In this document: in pieces, positions 19,871-27,827 of the stretch
Layout of the letters: each line of letters opens with the position of its first letter
Position numbering within the stretch: the first letter of the stretch is position 1
Assembly: GCF_002095385.1 (NCBI RefSeq)
Contig: NZ_MIPP01000009.1
Span: 1 to 64,000 of the forward strand
DNA from: Pantoea eucrina
GTDB lineage: Bacteria > Pseudomonadota > Gammaproteobacteria > Enterobacterales > Enterobacteriaceae
Direction of reading: 5' to 3'
DNA length: 64,000 nucleotides
The notes under the pieces: model-generated
Told to the model about the DNA's origin: nothing
The model's database searches: none
What the model saw: only the letters and a program-made list of their open reading frames with translations
Made by a program: the position numbers and the translations under genes

Positions 19871-20479
19871 TACAATGACATAGAGCGCAAAATAGCTGAA
19901 GATAAGGGCCGAGGCGATGTAGGAATATTTAAGCAGCCGCTGACCCAGCATCCTGCCGCCGAAGCTCCCGACAAGGCAAAGCACGCATGTCCAGAACATA
20001 CCCGCTATAAAGAACCCGCTCAGAAACCACGATGTACCAGTCAGGCTATGATGACCCATCCGCGAAATCAGCGCACCGCCCACGGTGGCAAACCACAAGA
20101 TGGCTGTGGGCGAGGACATGGCTAGTACAACACCCCGTCCGAACTCCCGCAGGAGTGGGCGAGCCTGATGAGATTCGCTGACATTAAGTTCTGCTGCTTT
20201 TCGGTATGCGGCCACCAGCATTTTACCGGCAAACCATAACAGCAGGGCTCCACCGCCTATCCACAGCACCCAGCGGACCACTTCATACTGAAGCAGCACT
20301 GCCATGCCTGCCAGCGCCAGTAATGCATAGGCCAGGTCACCGACGCAGGTGCCCATACCCAGCCAGAACCCATGGAAATACCCGCGCTGCATGGCAAGGG
20401 TGATCATGGCGATATTGGCAATGCCGATATCGAGACACAGCGATAAACTCAGTAAAAAGCCGTTTGAGAATTCGATCAT
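19841..20479 (-). CDS. LysE/RhtB-family amino-acid exporter
   Basis: 212 residues, about six membrane segments. It has the LysE-type N-terminus (LSLSLCLDIGIANIAMITLAMQRGYFHGFWLGMGTCVGDLAYALLA) and the SSPTAILWFATVGGALI motif. The family exports basic or hydrophilic amino acids and related small amines. Its ATG overlaps the stop of the 433-residue gene upstream (ATGA), which indicates tight coupling, so it may export that enzyme's product or substrate. Confidence 0.82.
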   Translation of the reverse strand: MIEFSNGFLLSLSLCLDIGIANIAMITLAMQRGYFHGFWLGMGTCVGDLAYALLALAGMAVLLQYEVVRWVLWIGGGALLLWFAGKMLVAAYRKAAELNVSESHQARPLLREFGRGVVLAMSSPTAILWFATVGGALISRMGHHSLTGTSWFLSGFFIAGMFWTCVLCLVGSFGGRMLGQRLLKYSYIASALIFSYFALYVIVSGYREFMVA

Positions 20480-21777
20480 AATAGAAAACCTTTTATCTTC
20501 TGGTCGTATTCAATCATGTCGACCGTTTTGCCAAGCCGGTTGAGCAGCATTGCAGCTTCTTCACGCTGATGATGCGGTGAATAACGTTGCAGGAACTCCC
20601 CGGCTTTTCCGGTATCACCTTGAAGAACGGAGAATGTCATTGCACTGGCCAGCGCGGTTAAAGCCGGTTTAACCGCGGCGAGATCCACTTCATAGTGGGT
20701 TCCATTCCAGTACAGGCACTGATGTTCCGTCAGCCATTTAAGCTGAATATACGCCGCCCCGGCATCGGGATAGTCGCAAGGACCACGACGCAGATACCGA
20801 AGCATCTCTAGAAGAAACACCCTCAGCTGATGCGTTTCATCCAGCTGCAGTGCCTGACGGGTATCCTCTGTGAGGCACATCAGCAGACCAAACACGTCAG
20901 CCAGCGCCTCCTGGATGACCATGGATCCCCATCGGTCCAGCTTGCTCAGGCTGCCGAACCTCATTTTTTCAATGACAATGGAATGGCCCAAATCGTGACC
21001 TCTGAACCACGCAATCAGGTGACGGGCACAGATGCTGCTTTCCGGAATAACGTTTTGTTGCCAGCCTAGCAGAGAGGCCTGGGTTCGGGCGAAGCGTTCG
21101 AACAGGTTAAGATACGTATTTGCAAACACGATGGTGCATTTTTGAGGCGCGTACTTGACGCCTTCGTCTTCAGGGAAGAAATAAGCAAAGTGTTTGGGAT
21201 AGCTGTTGGCTTCGCCGGCAATCGCAAACAGATCAACGATTTTGTAACGGCAGCCGGGCAGGGCAATCAGCCGTGCATCAATATGGCGCTGCAGCCAGGT
21301 CAGGTTATCTGAAAAAAGGTCATCCACCACATCAGAAACTTCCTGCAGGGCGCGATTAGGTAATCCAAACCATGCGGAGTAATGCTGTGCTCTGGATTTA
21401 CCCACCCATGTCGACATATAGCCAATACCCTGCACCAGTTCCTGTTCATCAAGACCGGCTATCTGCGGGAGCAGTTCGCCTGCGGTACGGGGATCTGAAA
21501 GCACATCAGCGCGCAGTTGCAATGCTTTTCGGGTGTCCGGGTCGGCAAATTCCCGGGCGAGCTTAAAACAGATAATGCTGAGCTTTTCTTCGACGGACTG
21601 AAGTAAAGTGGTACCGGTTCGCGTGGCAACCGGATGAATATGATTTGCTGCATTGGCAAGCCGGGTAGCCTGATGAATAAGGTCCAGCACAGCCGGAGAA
21701 AGTGAGTCTGGCAGCGGAATATCCATCATATGGATGTGATATGAATCAGCTGCAGGCCAGAATGGTGTCGTAAACAT
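20476..21777 (-). CDS. Unrecognised 433-residue protein with a zincin-like HxxxH...ExxxD pattern
   Basis: Soluble, no signal peptide, start 21777 after GGAAGGGA (the frame is open to 21813). I do not recognise a characterised family. The middle has WFRGHDLGHS (H261 and H265) and 25 residues later MVIQEALADVFG (E290, D294). An HxxxH followed by ExxxD/E resembles the metal site of DPP III-type zincins (HxxxH...ExxxE) and some DUF proteins, so a metal-dependent hydrolase or peptidase is possible but unproven. It is the first gene of a two-gene operon with a LysE exporter, flanked by a convergent AraC regulator. That suggests a small pathway that makes or modifies an amino-acid-like compound and exports it. 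Confidence 0.6.
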   Translation of the reverse strand: MFTTPFWPAADSYHIHMMDIPLPDSLSPAVLDLIHQATRLANAANHIHPVATRTGTTLLQSVEEKLSIICFKLAREFADPDTRKALQLRADVLSDPRTAGELLPQIAGLDEQELVQGIGYMSTWVGKSRAQHYSAWFGLPNRALQEVSDVVDDLFSDNLTWLQRHIDARLIALPGCRYKIVDLFAIAGEANSYPKHFAYFFPEDEGVKYAPQKCTIVFANTYLNLFERFARTQASLLGWQQNVIPESSICARHLIAWFRGHDLGHSIVIEKMRFGSLSKLDRWGSMVIQEALADVFGLLMCLTEDTRQALQLDETHQLRVFLLEMLRYLRRGPCDYPDAGAAYIQLKWLTEHQCLYWNGTHYEVDLAAVKPALTALASAMTFSVLQGDTGKAGEFLQRYSPHHQREEAAMLLNRLGKTVDMIEYDQKIKGFLL

Positions 21778-22003
21778 GAAATTCCCTTCCATAATGATTA
21801 ACGAGATACTCACTTAACCAGTCCGCATGTTTTCGGTATTGGAAAGAATTGCGCTGTAGCCTCAGTTCACGTTAACGGGCAGGCATACAGCTACTGACAG
21901 CGTCTTGTTACTGTCTAAAACCGGCTTTAGCAAACCTCACAGTAAAGTCAGATATCGTTTGTCTGGCGCCGTGCGCATTGTCAGAGAGGAGAAGGGGAGA
22001 AAT

Positions 22004-22276
22004 ATGGCAGACCTGGCATTACTTCAGCAGAACGGTATTTTAGTCATCACGGTTCCGGATGATGTGGCTGTCCGGGCCGGCTGGATGCCTGGCATCCGGC
22101 TTAACGTCACCGTTGAGGGTGAGACAGTGTCACTGACACCGGCTTCACGCCTGCCCCACGGCCGTAAAACGCAGGCGCATCTGCTGTCCGTTATCGATCT
22201 GAATGAGATCAGCTACCTCAACGAAGAAAGTCACGACGGACTTAATGACGCGCCGCAGGGTAAAGAATTAATCTGA
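22004..22276 (+). CDS. Orphan MazE/PemI-like antitoxin (AbrB fold)
   Basis: 90 residues. The first half (QNGILVITVPDDVAVRAGWMPGIRLNVTVEGETVSLTP) is the swapped-hairpin AbrB/MazE DNA-binding fold. The tail ends NDAPQGKELI, as in PemI/ChpI-type antitoxins. Start 22004 has GGGGAGAAAT upstream. A PemK/MazF toxin normally follows with a short overlap, but 22277-22500 contains no such gene. It is either a relic or a stand-alone protein that could neutralise a related toxin. Confidence 0.65.
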   Translation: MADLALLQQNGILVITVPDDVAVRAGWMPGIRLNVTVEGETVSLTPASRLPHGRKTQAHLLSVIDLNEISYLNEESHDGLNDAPQGKELI

Positions 22277-22505
22277 GGGTCTGCGTTCATGACAGACCCG
22301 CTGTTTAGCAGGCCGGGGCCTGCCGCTTACCCTGAGCGTATTCAGTCTGGCTGATGTCGGGCATATTGCATTTATACAGCCTGCCACCTGCGCAGATATG
22401 AAAACCTGGCGATAAAGGATGTTGGTATAGCAGACAGAGCGCAGTATTGAAAAAATAGACTGTGATATATATGCTGTATAGACTGTAATATATAAAGGTG
22501 GGCGT

Positions 22506-22865
22506 GTGTGGATCGTTGAAACCACGGATTTATTCGCGGAATGGCTCAGAGAGCAGGACAGGGCGATGCAGCTGGATGTGCTTGCCGCACTGAACCTCCT
22601 GAAGCAGGAAGGCCCGCATCTTGGCCGGCCGCATGTGGATACGCTTTACGGCTCAAAAATCCCGAACATGAAAGAACTGAGGGTGCAGAGCAACGGGCGG
22701 CCCGTAAGAGGGTTCTTTGTGTTTGACCCCATGCGTAAAGCGATTGTCCTGTGTGCGGGTAATAAAGAAGGCGCAGATGAAAAGCGCTTCTACAAGACCA
22801 TGATCAAAACAGCGGAAAATGAGTACCACCGACATCTGGACCAACTGAAACGGAGCGGGAAATGA
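22506..22865 (+). CDS. HigB/RelE-type toxin (phage Gp49-like family)
   Basis: 119 residues from GTG 22506 (AAGGTGGGC upstream). The sequence WIVETTDLFAEWLREQD...LGRPHVDTLYGSKIPNMKELRV...RGFFVFDPMRKAIVLCAGNKEG...RFYKTMI is characteristic of the HigB-like Gp49 family (PF05973), ribosome-dependent mRNA interferases of the RelE fold. It overlaps the antitoxin gene by 4 bases (ATGA). Toxin-first order is usual for HigBA. Role: plasmid maintenance or stress-linked translation arrest. Confidence 0.85.
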   Translation: MWIVETTDLFAEWLREQDRAMQLDVLAALNLLKQEGPHLGRPHVDTLYGSKIPNMKELRVQSNGRPVRGFFVFDPMRKAIVLCAGNKEGADEKRFYKTMIKTAENEYHRHLDQLKRSGK

Positions 22866-23161
22866 AAACGCTTGATGACCTGATGGCTGATCTGACACCT
22901 GATGAACTCACGCAGGTTCATGAAAAAGTCGCGGCAATGCGACTTGATTCTCAGCTGTATAAACTGCGTGAGGCGCTGTCGAAAACCCAAAAGCAGCAGG
23001 CTGAAGCCATGGGTATTGCACAGCCTTCTGTTGCGGCTATTGAAGGGCGCGGTGAAGATCTGAAAATTGCCACGCTCAAACGTTATGTTGAGGCGCTTGG
23101 CGGTCAGCTGACAATTGGCGTCAATATGCCGGGCGGTGAGCACGTCGATTTTACCCTCTGA
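22862..23161 (+). CDS. HigA-type XRE antitoxin
   Basis: 99 residues with an XRE helix-turn-helix (LREALSKTQKQQAEAMGIAQPSVAAIEGRGEDLKIATLKRYVEALGGQLTI), the usual partner of Gp49/HigB toxins. It binds the toxin and represses the operon. Translation starts inside the toxin stop (ATGA). An intrinsic terminator follows at 23180. Confidence 0.87.
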   Translation: MKTLDDLMADLTPDELTQVHEKVAAMRLDSQLYKLREALSKTQKQQAEAMGIAQPSVAAIEGRGEDLKIATLKRYVEALGGQLTIGVNMPGGEHVDFTL

Positions 23162-23179
23162 GTGATGCTGATATCCCGG

Positions 23180-23211
23180 TGCGTCAGCGGAATTGCGCCT
23201 GACGCATTTTT
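23180..23211 (+). terminator. Terminator of the higBA-like operon
   Basis: TGCGTCAG...CTGACGCA, an 8-bp perfect stem with an 11-base loop, followed by five T. Confidence 0.8.
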
Positions 23212-23351
23212 CAGCGAGTAACGGCGAGCGATGCTCCTGTGAGTCACGCAAAACAGGGACGTTATGGCTGGCTTCAGGGCCAGTTTGAGAAAGCGTTTCC
23301 GAAACAGGTTCCCTGAGAAGAAAACAGGCGAACTCCCGTTTGCCTACCCGG

Positions 23352-23910
23352 CTATAATACGCGTGCAACAGGAATGTCAGACCAGCGTGTGGTCCAGGCT
23401 GGGCTGAGCATCTCCCGCTTCATGTTCCATTCGGTATTCACTCCCTGTTCTGCAAACCACACGTTTCCCAGCCCGGACTGATTAATGCCGTCCAGCACCT
23501 TCATCAGCTGCGCGCTGTTTGCCCGTGGCTTATCCTCATCAAACAGGTTCAGCTGACTGACGCCGTTCGGTGTGACGTCATCGAGTATAATGCCAGCCTT
23601 CATAAAGCATAGCCCGTCAGGCCAGATTCGGTCGAGCGATCATATCGTCCCCCGATCAAGTCCCGCGTATCCTGTGTGACCACCTTTGTCGTGATGCGCT
23701 CCTCAAATGACCGGCCGCAGACGATCTGCTATTTCGCCGGCGAAAACTCCTCGAGGTGAATGCACGATTCACCGTTGAGCTCGCGAACGGTGCGTTCGAT
23801 CACTACGCTGAGGTTTTTTCGGATGAGGGCAGGGTGCGCGCGCCAGCAGTAGGGCGTTTTAAATGCCCATCAGGTTGAGCCTCTTGCCGGTGCGCCGGCC
23901 GGCCGGTCAT
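23352..23910 (-). pseudogene. umuC 3' remnant C (degenerate)
   Basis: The C-terminal 83 codons are open (KAGIILDDVTPNGVSQLNLFDEDKPRANSAQLMKVLDGINQ to PVARVL). Upstream of 23603 homology to umuC continues to about 23900 with deletions and frame breaks; for example the strings encoding ELNGES and KLRRIS-type segments are still visible in part. It is the third and oldest 3' copy of umuC in the window, in the same orientation as copies A (38429) and B (39516). Confidence 0.8.
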
Positions 23911-24615
23911 TACCGGTGAAACGGCTGACACGGACAGCATTTATCTTCCTGATTTCAGTTAGCGTACACTGTTATCAGCATTTGGTGAGGAAAATGCCGC
24001 CTCTGGCGGCGTCAGTCAGCTCAGTCTCCTCCGCTGCAACCGGCCTTGAGCCCGTCAGAGACATCTGGTACATCCCGGCACTCCAAGATGATATCAAGCA
24101 TCTGCAGGATATGGCCCACCGGCTTGTCTTCGAGGTCGCTGAGGCGATGGGCTGTGCGGACAACGTGCGGAAAGATAAACACTCTCAGTCAGCAGGCTTT
24201 GCCGCCTCCGAAACCAGTAGTGAATTTGTCCTCTTTCTGGCGGGTCTGTTCAGCTCCCTCCCAACAGACAATTCTATATGTTTATGTTCTGCCTAAATTT
24301 CTTCGGTACTCAGTCTCCGGAAACCGTCAAAAGCGTTCTGCAAATGCTGCGGAGCGGTAATACGCTGTGGCCTGGTGAAGATGAGTTCTAAGGCAGTCTT
24401 TGCTGGAACATCTGCGTGCCGGATGCCACAGGTATTGGGTGCTGAAGGAGATCGACAGGGTTACAGACGGTGAGGTTTTCAGTTAACACGGCCCTGCCTG
24501 TTTGTTAGACAGCCTTAAGCCGCTGCCTGACAAACAGGCAGGCTACAGGTGCGGGCGGCATAGAGCCGGCGATTATTTTGACTCATTCGAGCTGAGCCTT
24601 TTCAAGGCTATTTTA
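23911..24615. other. Unidentified debris
   Basis: Open frames at 23916-24296 and 24046-24360 overlap each other and lack ribosome sites. A palindromic stretch near 24498-24545 (GCCTGTTTG...CAAACAGGC) is visible. I recognise no gene. Confidence 0.35.
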
Positions 24616-24740
24616 TTGACAACACAAACGTGTTTTTGTATTTAAATAGTTGCCTGGTGTGATCTGTATACCCGTCCAATCATTCCTCTCACGCCGGGAC
24701 AAAAGCCTTATCCGTACGGATAAGGCTTTTGTTATTTTTA
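24616..24740 (+). ncRNA. Candidate small RNA: promoter plus strong terminator
   Basis: TTGACA (24616-24621), 17 bases, TATTTA (24639-24644) is a good sigma70 promoter. About 50 bases after the predicted start lies a perfect 34-bp palindrome (24699-24732, arms ACAAAAGCCTTATCCGT) followed by a T-rich tract. No open reading frame fits between, so a transcript of roughly 85 nucleotides is predicted. This is inference from signals only. Confidence 0.4.
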
Positions 24741-25315
24741 CGGTAGCTCCATTTACCCTGCATCTATACACATCACTGAAACGGCTCTGAATTTTATACA
24801 GAAGCCGTGTTTCTCTTCTGCGACCATTAGGCGTGATATTGACCGCCATACCCAGACTTCGCTCTCTGCGGTGGGCAATGGCCTCGCATTTGGCATCTTC
24901 CGTAATCTGATCCATCACTGTCAGCCAGCGGCGTGCAGCGCGTCGCCTTAAGCCCCGTCATTCCAGTGGTTCTGCTGCAGTGTTTTTCGGTTCCATATGC
25001 CTCCATTGGCGTAACTCCTGCATCAACAGTGCAACCGATTCTTTTATAGAAGTAATCACGGTTCCTTATTTAACCCAGCGTGCATTCTCAGAAAATGGAG
25101 TTCCGTGTGTTAACAGGAGCCTATTGATGTGTATCCGTCGCTTTTTAATGCAATAAGCTGGTGCCCGTCTCGCCGTAGTGCATGCGTTTCTTCCAGAGGT
25201 CCATCTATTCATCGTGCCATCGTGCGAGGGGGTTGCGCAGAAATATTTTGCAGTGAGCTGCATCATATTAATATGTTATTACATACCAGTTTACCTGTCA
25301 TTGTCGAATACTTAT
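24741..25315. other. Gene-free stretch
   Basis: About 575 bases. Minus-strand frames at 24613-24918 and 25066-25266 have no family look. Nothing else is supported. Confidence 0.3.
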
Positions 25316-25740
25316 ATGTTGACAACAGTGCTGGTTCTCGAAGCCGAGCACCTGACACTTACCTTGAATGGCAAAACGATTGTCCACGCTCTCTCTTTTT
25401 CGTTGCTACGTGGCGAGCGCGTTTGCTTATTGGGCGCATCTGGCTGCTGTAAATCCTTAACCGTGCGCGCCATCACCGGTACGTTACCGGCCCAAACCCG
25501 TATTGATGGTGCGGTTCACGTCACTACCCGCATTGGCTCGTCCACTAGTTAAGCATGCAATGCTGCGCGTGCCGGGTATTGCGTTGTCTTTATCAGCGTT
25601 GGGATTTTTGGGCCTGGCGCAGCACCGCCGTCACCGGAATGAGGCCGTTTGCTGGCGGAGGGGTTACCCTATACTGAACGCGCTTGGTGGGTAGTGTTCG
25701 CGCCGATCAGTGCGCTAATTTTTAGCTTATGCTTTCCTGT
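25316..25740 (+). pseudogene. Remnants of a nickel/peptide-type ABC transporter
   Basis: Two pieces. From ATG 25316 the N-terminus of an ATP-binding subunit (VLEAEHLTLTLNGKTIVHALSFSLLRGERVCLLGASGCCKSLTVRAI, Walker A with Cys for the usual Gly/Ser) is open for about 75 codons. From about 25556 the end of a DppC/NikC-type permease is readable across frames (PGIALSLSALGFLGL, then EWGRLL-like, then WWVVFAPISALIFSLCF). Both are short and out of natural order, so a peptide/nickel transporter operon has decayed here. Confidence 0.65.
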
Positions 25741-26112
25741 ATCAGTCCGCGCGGGCTGTCCTCAGACAGGTTGAAATTGCAGCCGATATAGGCCATCCGG
25801 TGCTAATAGCTGCTCCAAAATGGGTTAGTGCAGTACGAAGCATCCATATCATAATACGTCGCGGGCCCGGTCAGGCTGGCGGCTTCGTGAACGTGATCAA
25901 TCAGCATGTTTATTATGTGAGCGCCCCTGTCTGCTCTGACGAACGAGTCGGCCAGTTGAGTAGGGCGGATGCGCAGAGTATTCATGGTGGACTAAGGCGT
26001 TGAGTGTCCCGTTCACTGCATCAGTTCGTACAGCGGCATGCCATGCGGTACGCTGGTCAGCGCGGTCACTGCTGAGGCACGCCCCCGGCTGCTGGTTGTC
26101 ATTCCGCCGCTT
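25741..26112 (-). pseudogene. Degenerate copy of the large tyrosine recombinase gene (3' part)
   Basis: About 370 bases align with 48374-48748, the 3' region of the 707-residue recombinase, in the same orientation (shared strings include GCCATCCGGTGCT and CATAATACGTCGCGGG). Stops and frameshifts prevent translation. It is evidence for an earlier element of the same kind on this side of the nitrate cluster. Confidence 0.85.
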
Positions 26113-26341
26113 GTGCAGAACATAATTACATACGACTCTCAAAGGTGATTTACTCTCTTTCCGGAGAGCATGTTAACCCCCTGTATTAATTTCCAACCGC
26201 TGGGGTAGCTCACTTTTGCATCGTTGGTGACAGCAAAGACAGATGGGTTGATAACAAATAGTCTCGGAGAGAAAAGAGGTGATGAGAAAACGGCATGGCT
26301 TTTGCTTGACTCACTTTTTCGCATCAAAGGGTGAGGGAGCA

Positions 26342-27565
26342 ATGGATGACGCACTGAGTTGGTTACAGGCCTCAAGGCAAAGCGATATTGCCAGCCTGCA
26401 ACGCCTACGCCAGACCGGCAAACTCATTACCACCGTCAGCGAGCTGGTGCATCAGCTTCAGCGCGAGCGGGGGGCGAGCAATCTGTGGATATGTTCAGAA
26501 GGCAGGTTTTACGGCGAGCAGCGGCTCGCCAGTGAGCAGGATGTGACGCGCTGCCAACGGGATTTTTGCCAGGCCTTACCCAGGGTTGAAGCCCAGCCGG
26601 GATACAGCCGCTTCTGCAACCTGATCGCCGCCGCGCTGCAGGCCCTGGCCGGATTACCGGCGTTGCGCCAGCAGATTACGCAACAGCAGATCGCGCACGC
26701 GCAGGCCGTTGCGGCGTTCAGTACCATTATCCGTAGCTTACTGAACCTGGTCTTTGAGGCCGCCGACACCGCCAGCCATCCTGACATTACCCGCGCGCTC
26801 ATTGCGCTGTTCAGCTTTATGCAGGGCAAAGAGCTGACGGGACAGGAACGCGCCCTGGGAGCGGCCGGCTTTGCTGCCGGACAATTCAGCGCGGAGCAGC
26901 GCAGCGCCATGGTGGCCTTAATTGAAGCAGAGGAACAAAGCTTTTCGACCTTCCAGCAGTTTGCCGATGAGGCGGTTTTACACCACTGGCAGCCGCTGGC
27001 GCAGGCCAGTCGTGAAATTGAACGACTGCGACGCATTGCCTGTACCGACGGTCGGCGGGACGACAGTGGCGCGCTGCACTGGTTTTCGCTGCTGTCACAG
27101 CGCATCGACCAAATGAAATTGCTGGAGGATCGGCTGTCAGCCACGCTGATGTTGCGCTGCCGTGAGGCGATCGCACTGGCACAGCATCAGGCAGCTGAAC
27201 CTCTGCATGTGGCGCAGTCAGGCTGCGATTTTACTTTATATGTCTCCGGTGTGGACTGGCTGCCCACCGAGTCCGGTGCGCTGAACAGCGACGGGCTGGC
27301 ACCCCAGCTAGGTCGTTCACTGCTGTCGTTGATCACGGAGCAGTCTCAGCGTTTACAGCATCAGGCCAATGAGCTGGCCACCCTGCGCGCCACGCTGGAA
27401 GAGCGGAAACTGCTCGACCAGGCCAAAACCTGGCTGATGCAGCAGCATGGGCTGAGTGAAGAGCACGCTTGGCAACGGCTGCGTAAAAGCGCGATGGATC
27501 AGAATAAACGGCTACCGGAAATCGCCCAGGCGATCGTCACAGTGGCAGCCACAATGAAGAGATAA
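26342..27565 (+). CDS. nasR: NasR nitrate-responsive antiterminator
   Basis: 407 residues: an N-terminal NIT nitrate/nitrite-sensing domain (about residues 30-290, with the ELVHQLQRERGASNLW signature) and a C-terminal ANTAR RNA-binding domain (about 345-400, LEERKLLDQAKTWLMQQHGLSEEHAWQRLRKSAMDQN). In Klebsiella NasR binds nitrate and prevents termination in the nasF leader. Start 26342 has GAGGGAG upstream; an earlier in-frame ATG at 26279 is less likely. It lies directly upstream of that leader, and its RNA target hairpin is visible at 27717-27750. Confidence 0.95.
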   Translation: MDDALSWLQASRQSDIASLQRLRQTGKLITTVSELVHQLQRERGASNLWICSEGRFYGEQRLASEQDVTRCQRDFCQALPRVEAQPGYSRFCNLIAAALQALAGLPALRQQITQQQIAHAQAVAAFSTIIRSLLNLVFEAADTASHPDITRALIALFSFMQGKELTGQERALGAAGFAAGQFSAEQRSAMVALIEAEEQSFSTFQQFADEAVLHHWQPLAQASREIERLRRIACTDGRRDDSGALHWFSLLSQRIDQMKLLEDRLSATLMLRCREAIALAQHQAAEPLHVAQSGCDFTLYVSGVDWLPTESGALNSDGLAPQLGRSLLSLITEQSQRLQHQANELATLRATLEERKLLDQAKTWLMQQHGLSEEHAWQRLRKSAMDQNKRLPEIAQAIVTVAATMKR

Positions 27566-27580
27566 CTCTAAAGCGTTAGC

Positions 27581-27597
27581 TGCACAATGCTTGTGCG
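27581..27597. promoter_or_regulatory. NtrC-like enhancer site
   Basis: TGCACA-ATGCT-TGTGCG fits the NtrC consensus TGCACY-N5-RGTGCA in spacing and arms. It lies about 100 bases upstream of the sigma54 promoter, a normal enhancer distance. Confidence 0.7.
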
Positions 27598-27682
27598 TGG
27601 TCTGCGTCACAAACGTGCAAAATCGGTTAAGAAAGCAGCCCGGCGAAAGCCCTGATCGCCACGCGCAGGGCCGTTTCAAAGC

Positions 27683-27698
27683 TGGCATGCAGTTTGCT
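27683..27698 (+). promoter_or_regulatory. Sigma54 promoter of the nas operon
   Basis: TGGCATGCAGTTTGCT has GG and GC separated by exactly ten bases, as in -24/-12 promoters. It implies expression under nitrogen limitation. Confidence 0.85.
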
Positions 27699-27716
27699 TT
27701 ACCCTATTAAGTGTAT

Positions 27717-27750
27717 GCATTTGCTTTGCCAACGGCGGTAAAGCGAGTGC
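27717..27750 (+). promoter_or_regulatory. ANTAR-target hairpin in the nasF leader
   Basis: Fourteen consecutive pairs (27717-27730 with 27737-27750, four G-U) close the hexaloop AACGGC. The loop has A at position 1 and G at position 4, the signature recognised by ANTAR proteins such as NasR. A terminator follows 10 bases later. Confidence 0.8.
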
Positions 27751-27760
27751 TTTTGGATAA

Positions 27761-27808
27761 AGGCGTCCATCTCCCTGTGAAAGCAGTGGAGAGGACGCCT
27801 TTTTTTAT
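27761..27808 (+). terminator. Regulated leader terminator before nasF
   Basis: AGGCGTCC (27761-27768) pairs with GGACGCCT (27793-27800), extended by CTCC/GGAG inside, and is followed by seven T. It is the attenuator that NasR would override when nitrate is bound. Confidence 0.85.
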
Positions 27809-27827
27809 TTCCTGAGGGTGGCAAAAA

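Noticed and set aside
24046..24360. 104-codon plus-strand frame
   Set aside because: Overlaps another frame of equal quality, has no ribosome site and no recognisable family; treated as debris.
24613..24918. 101-codon minus-strand frame
   Set aside because: Runs through the perfect palindrome and lacks a ribosome site; not protein-like.
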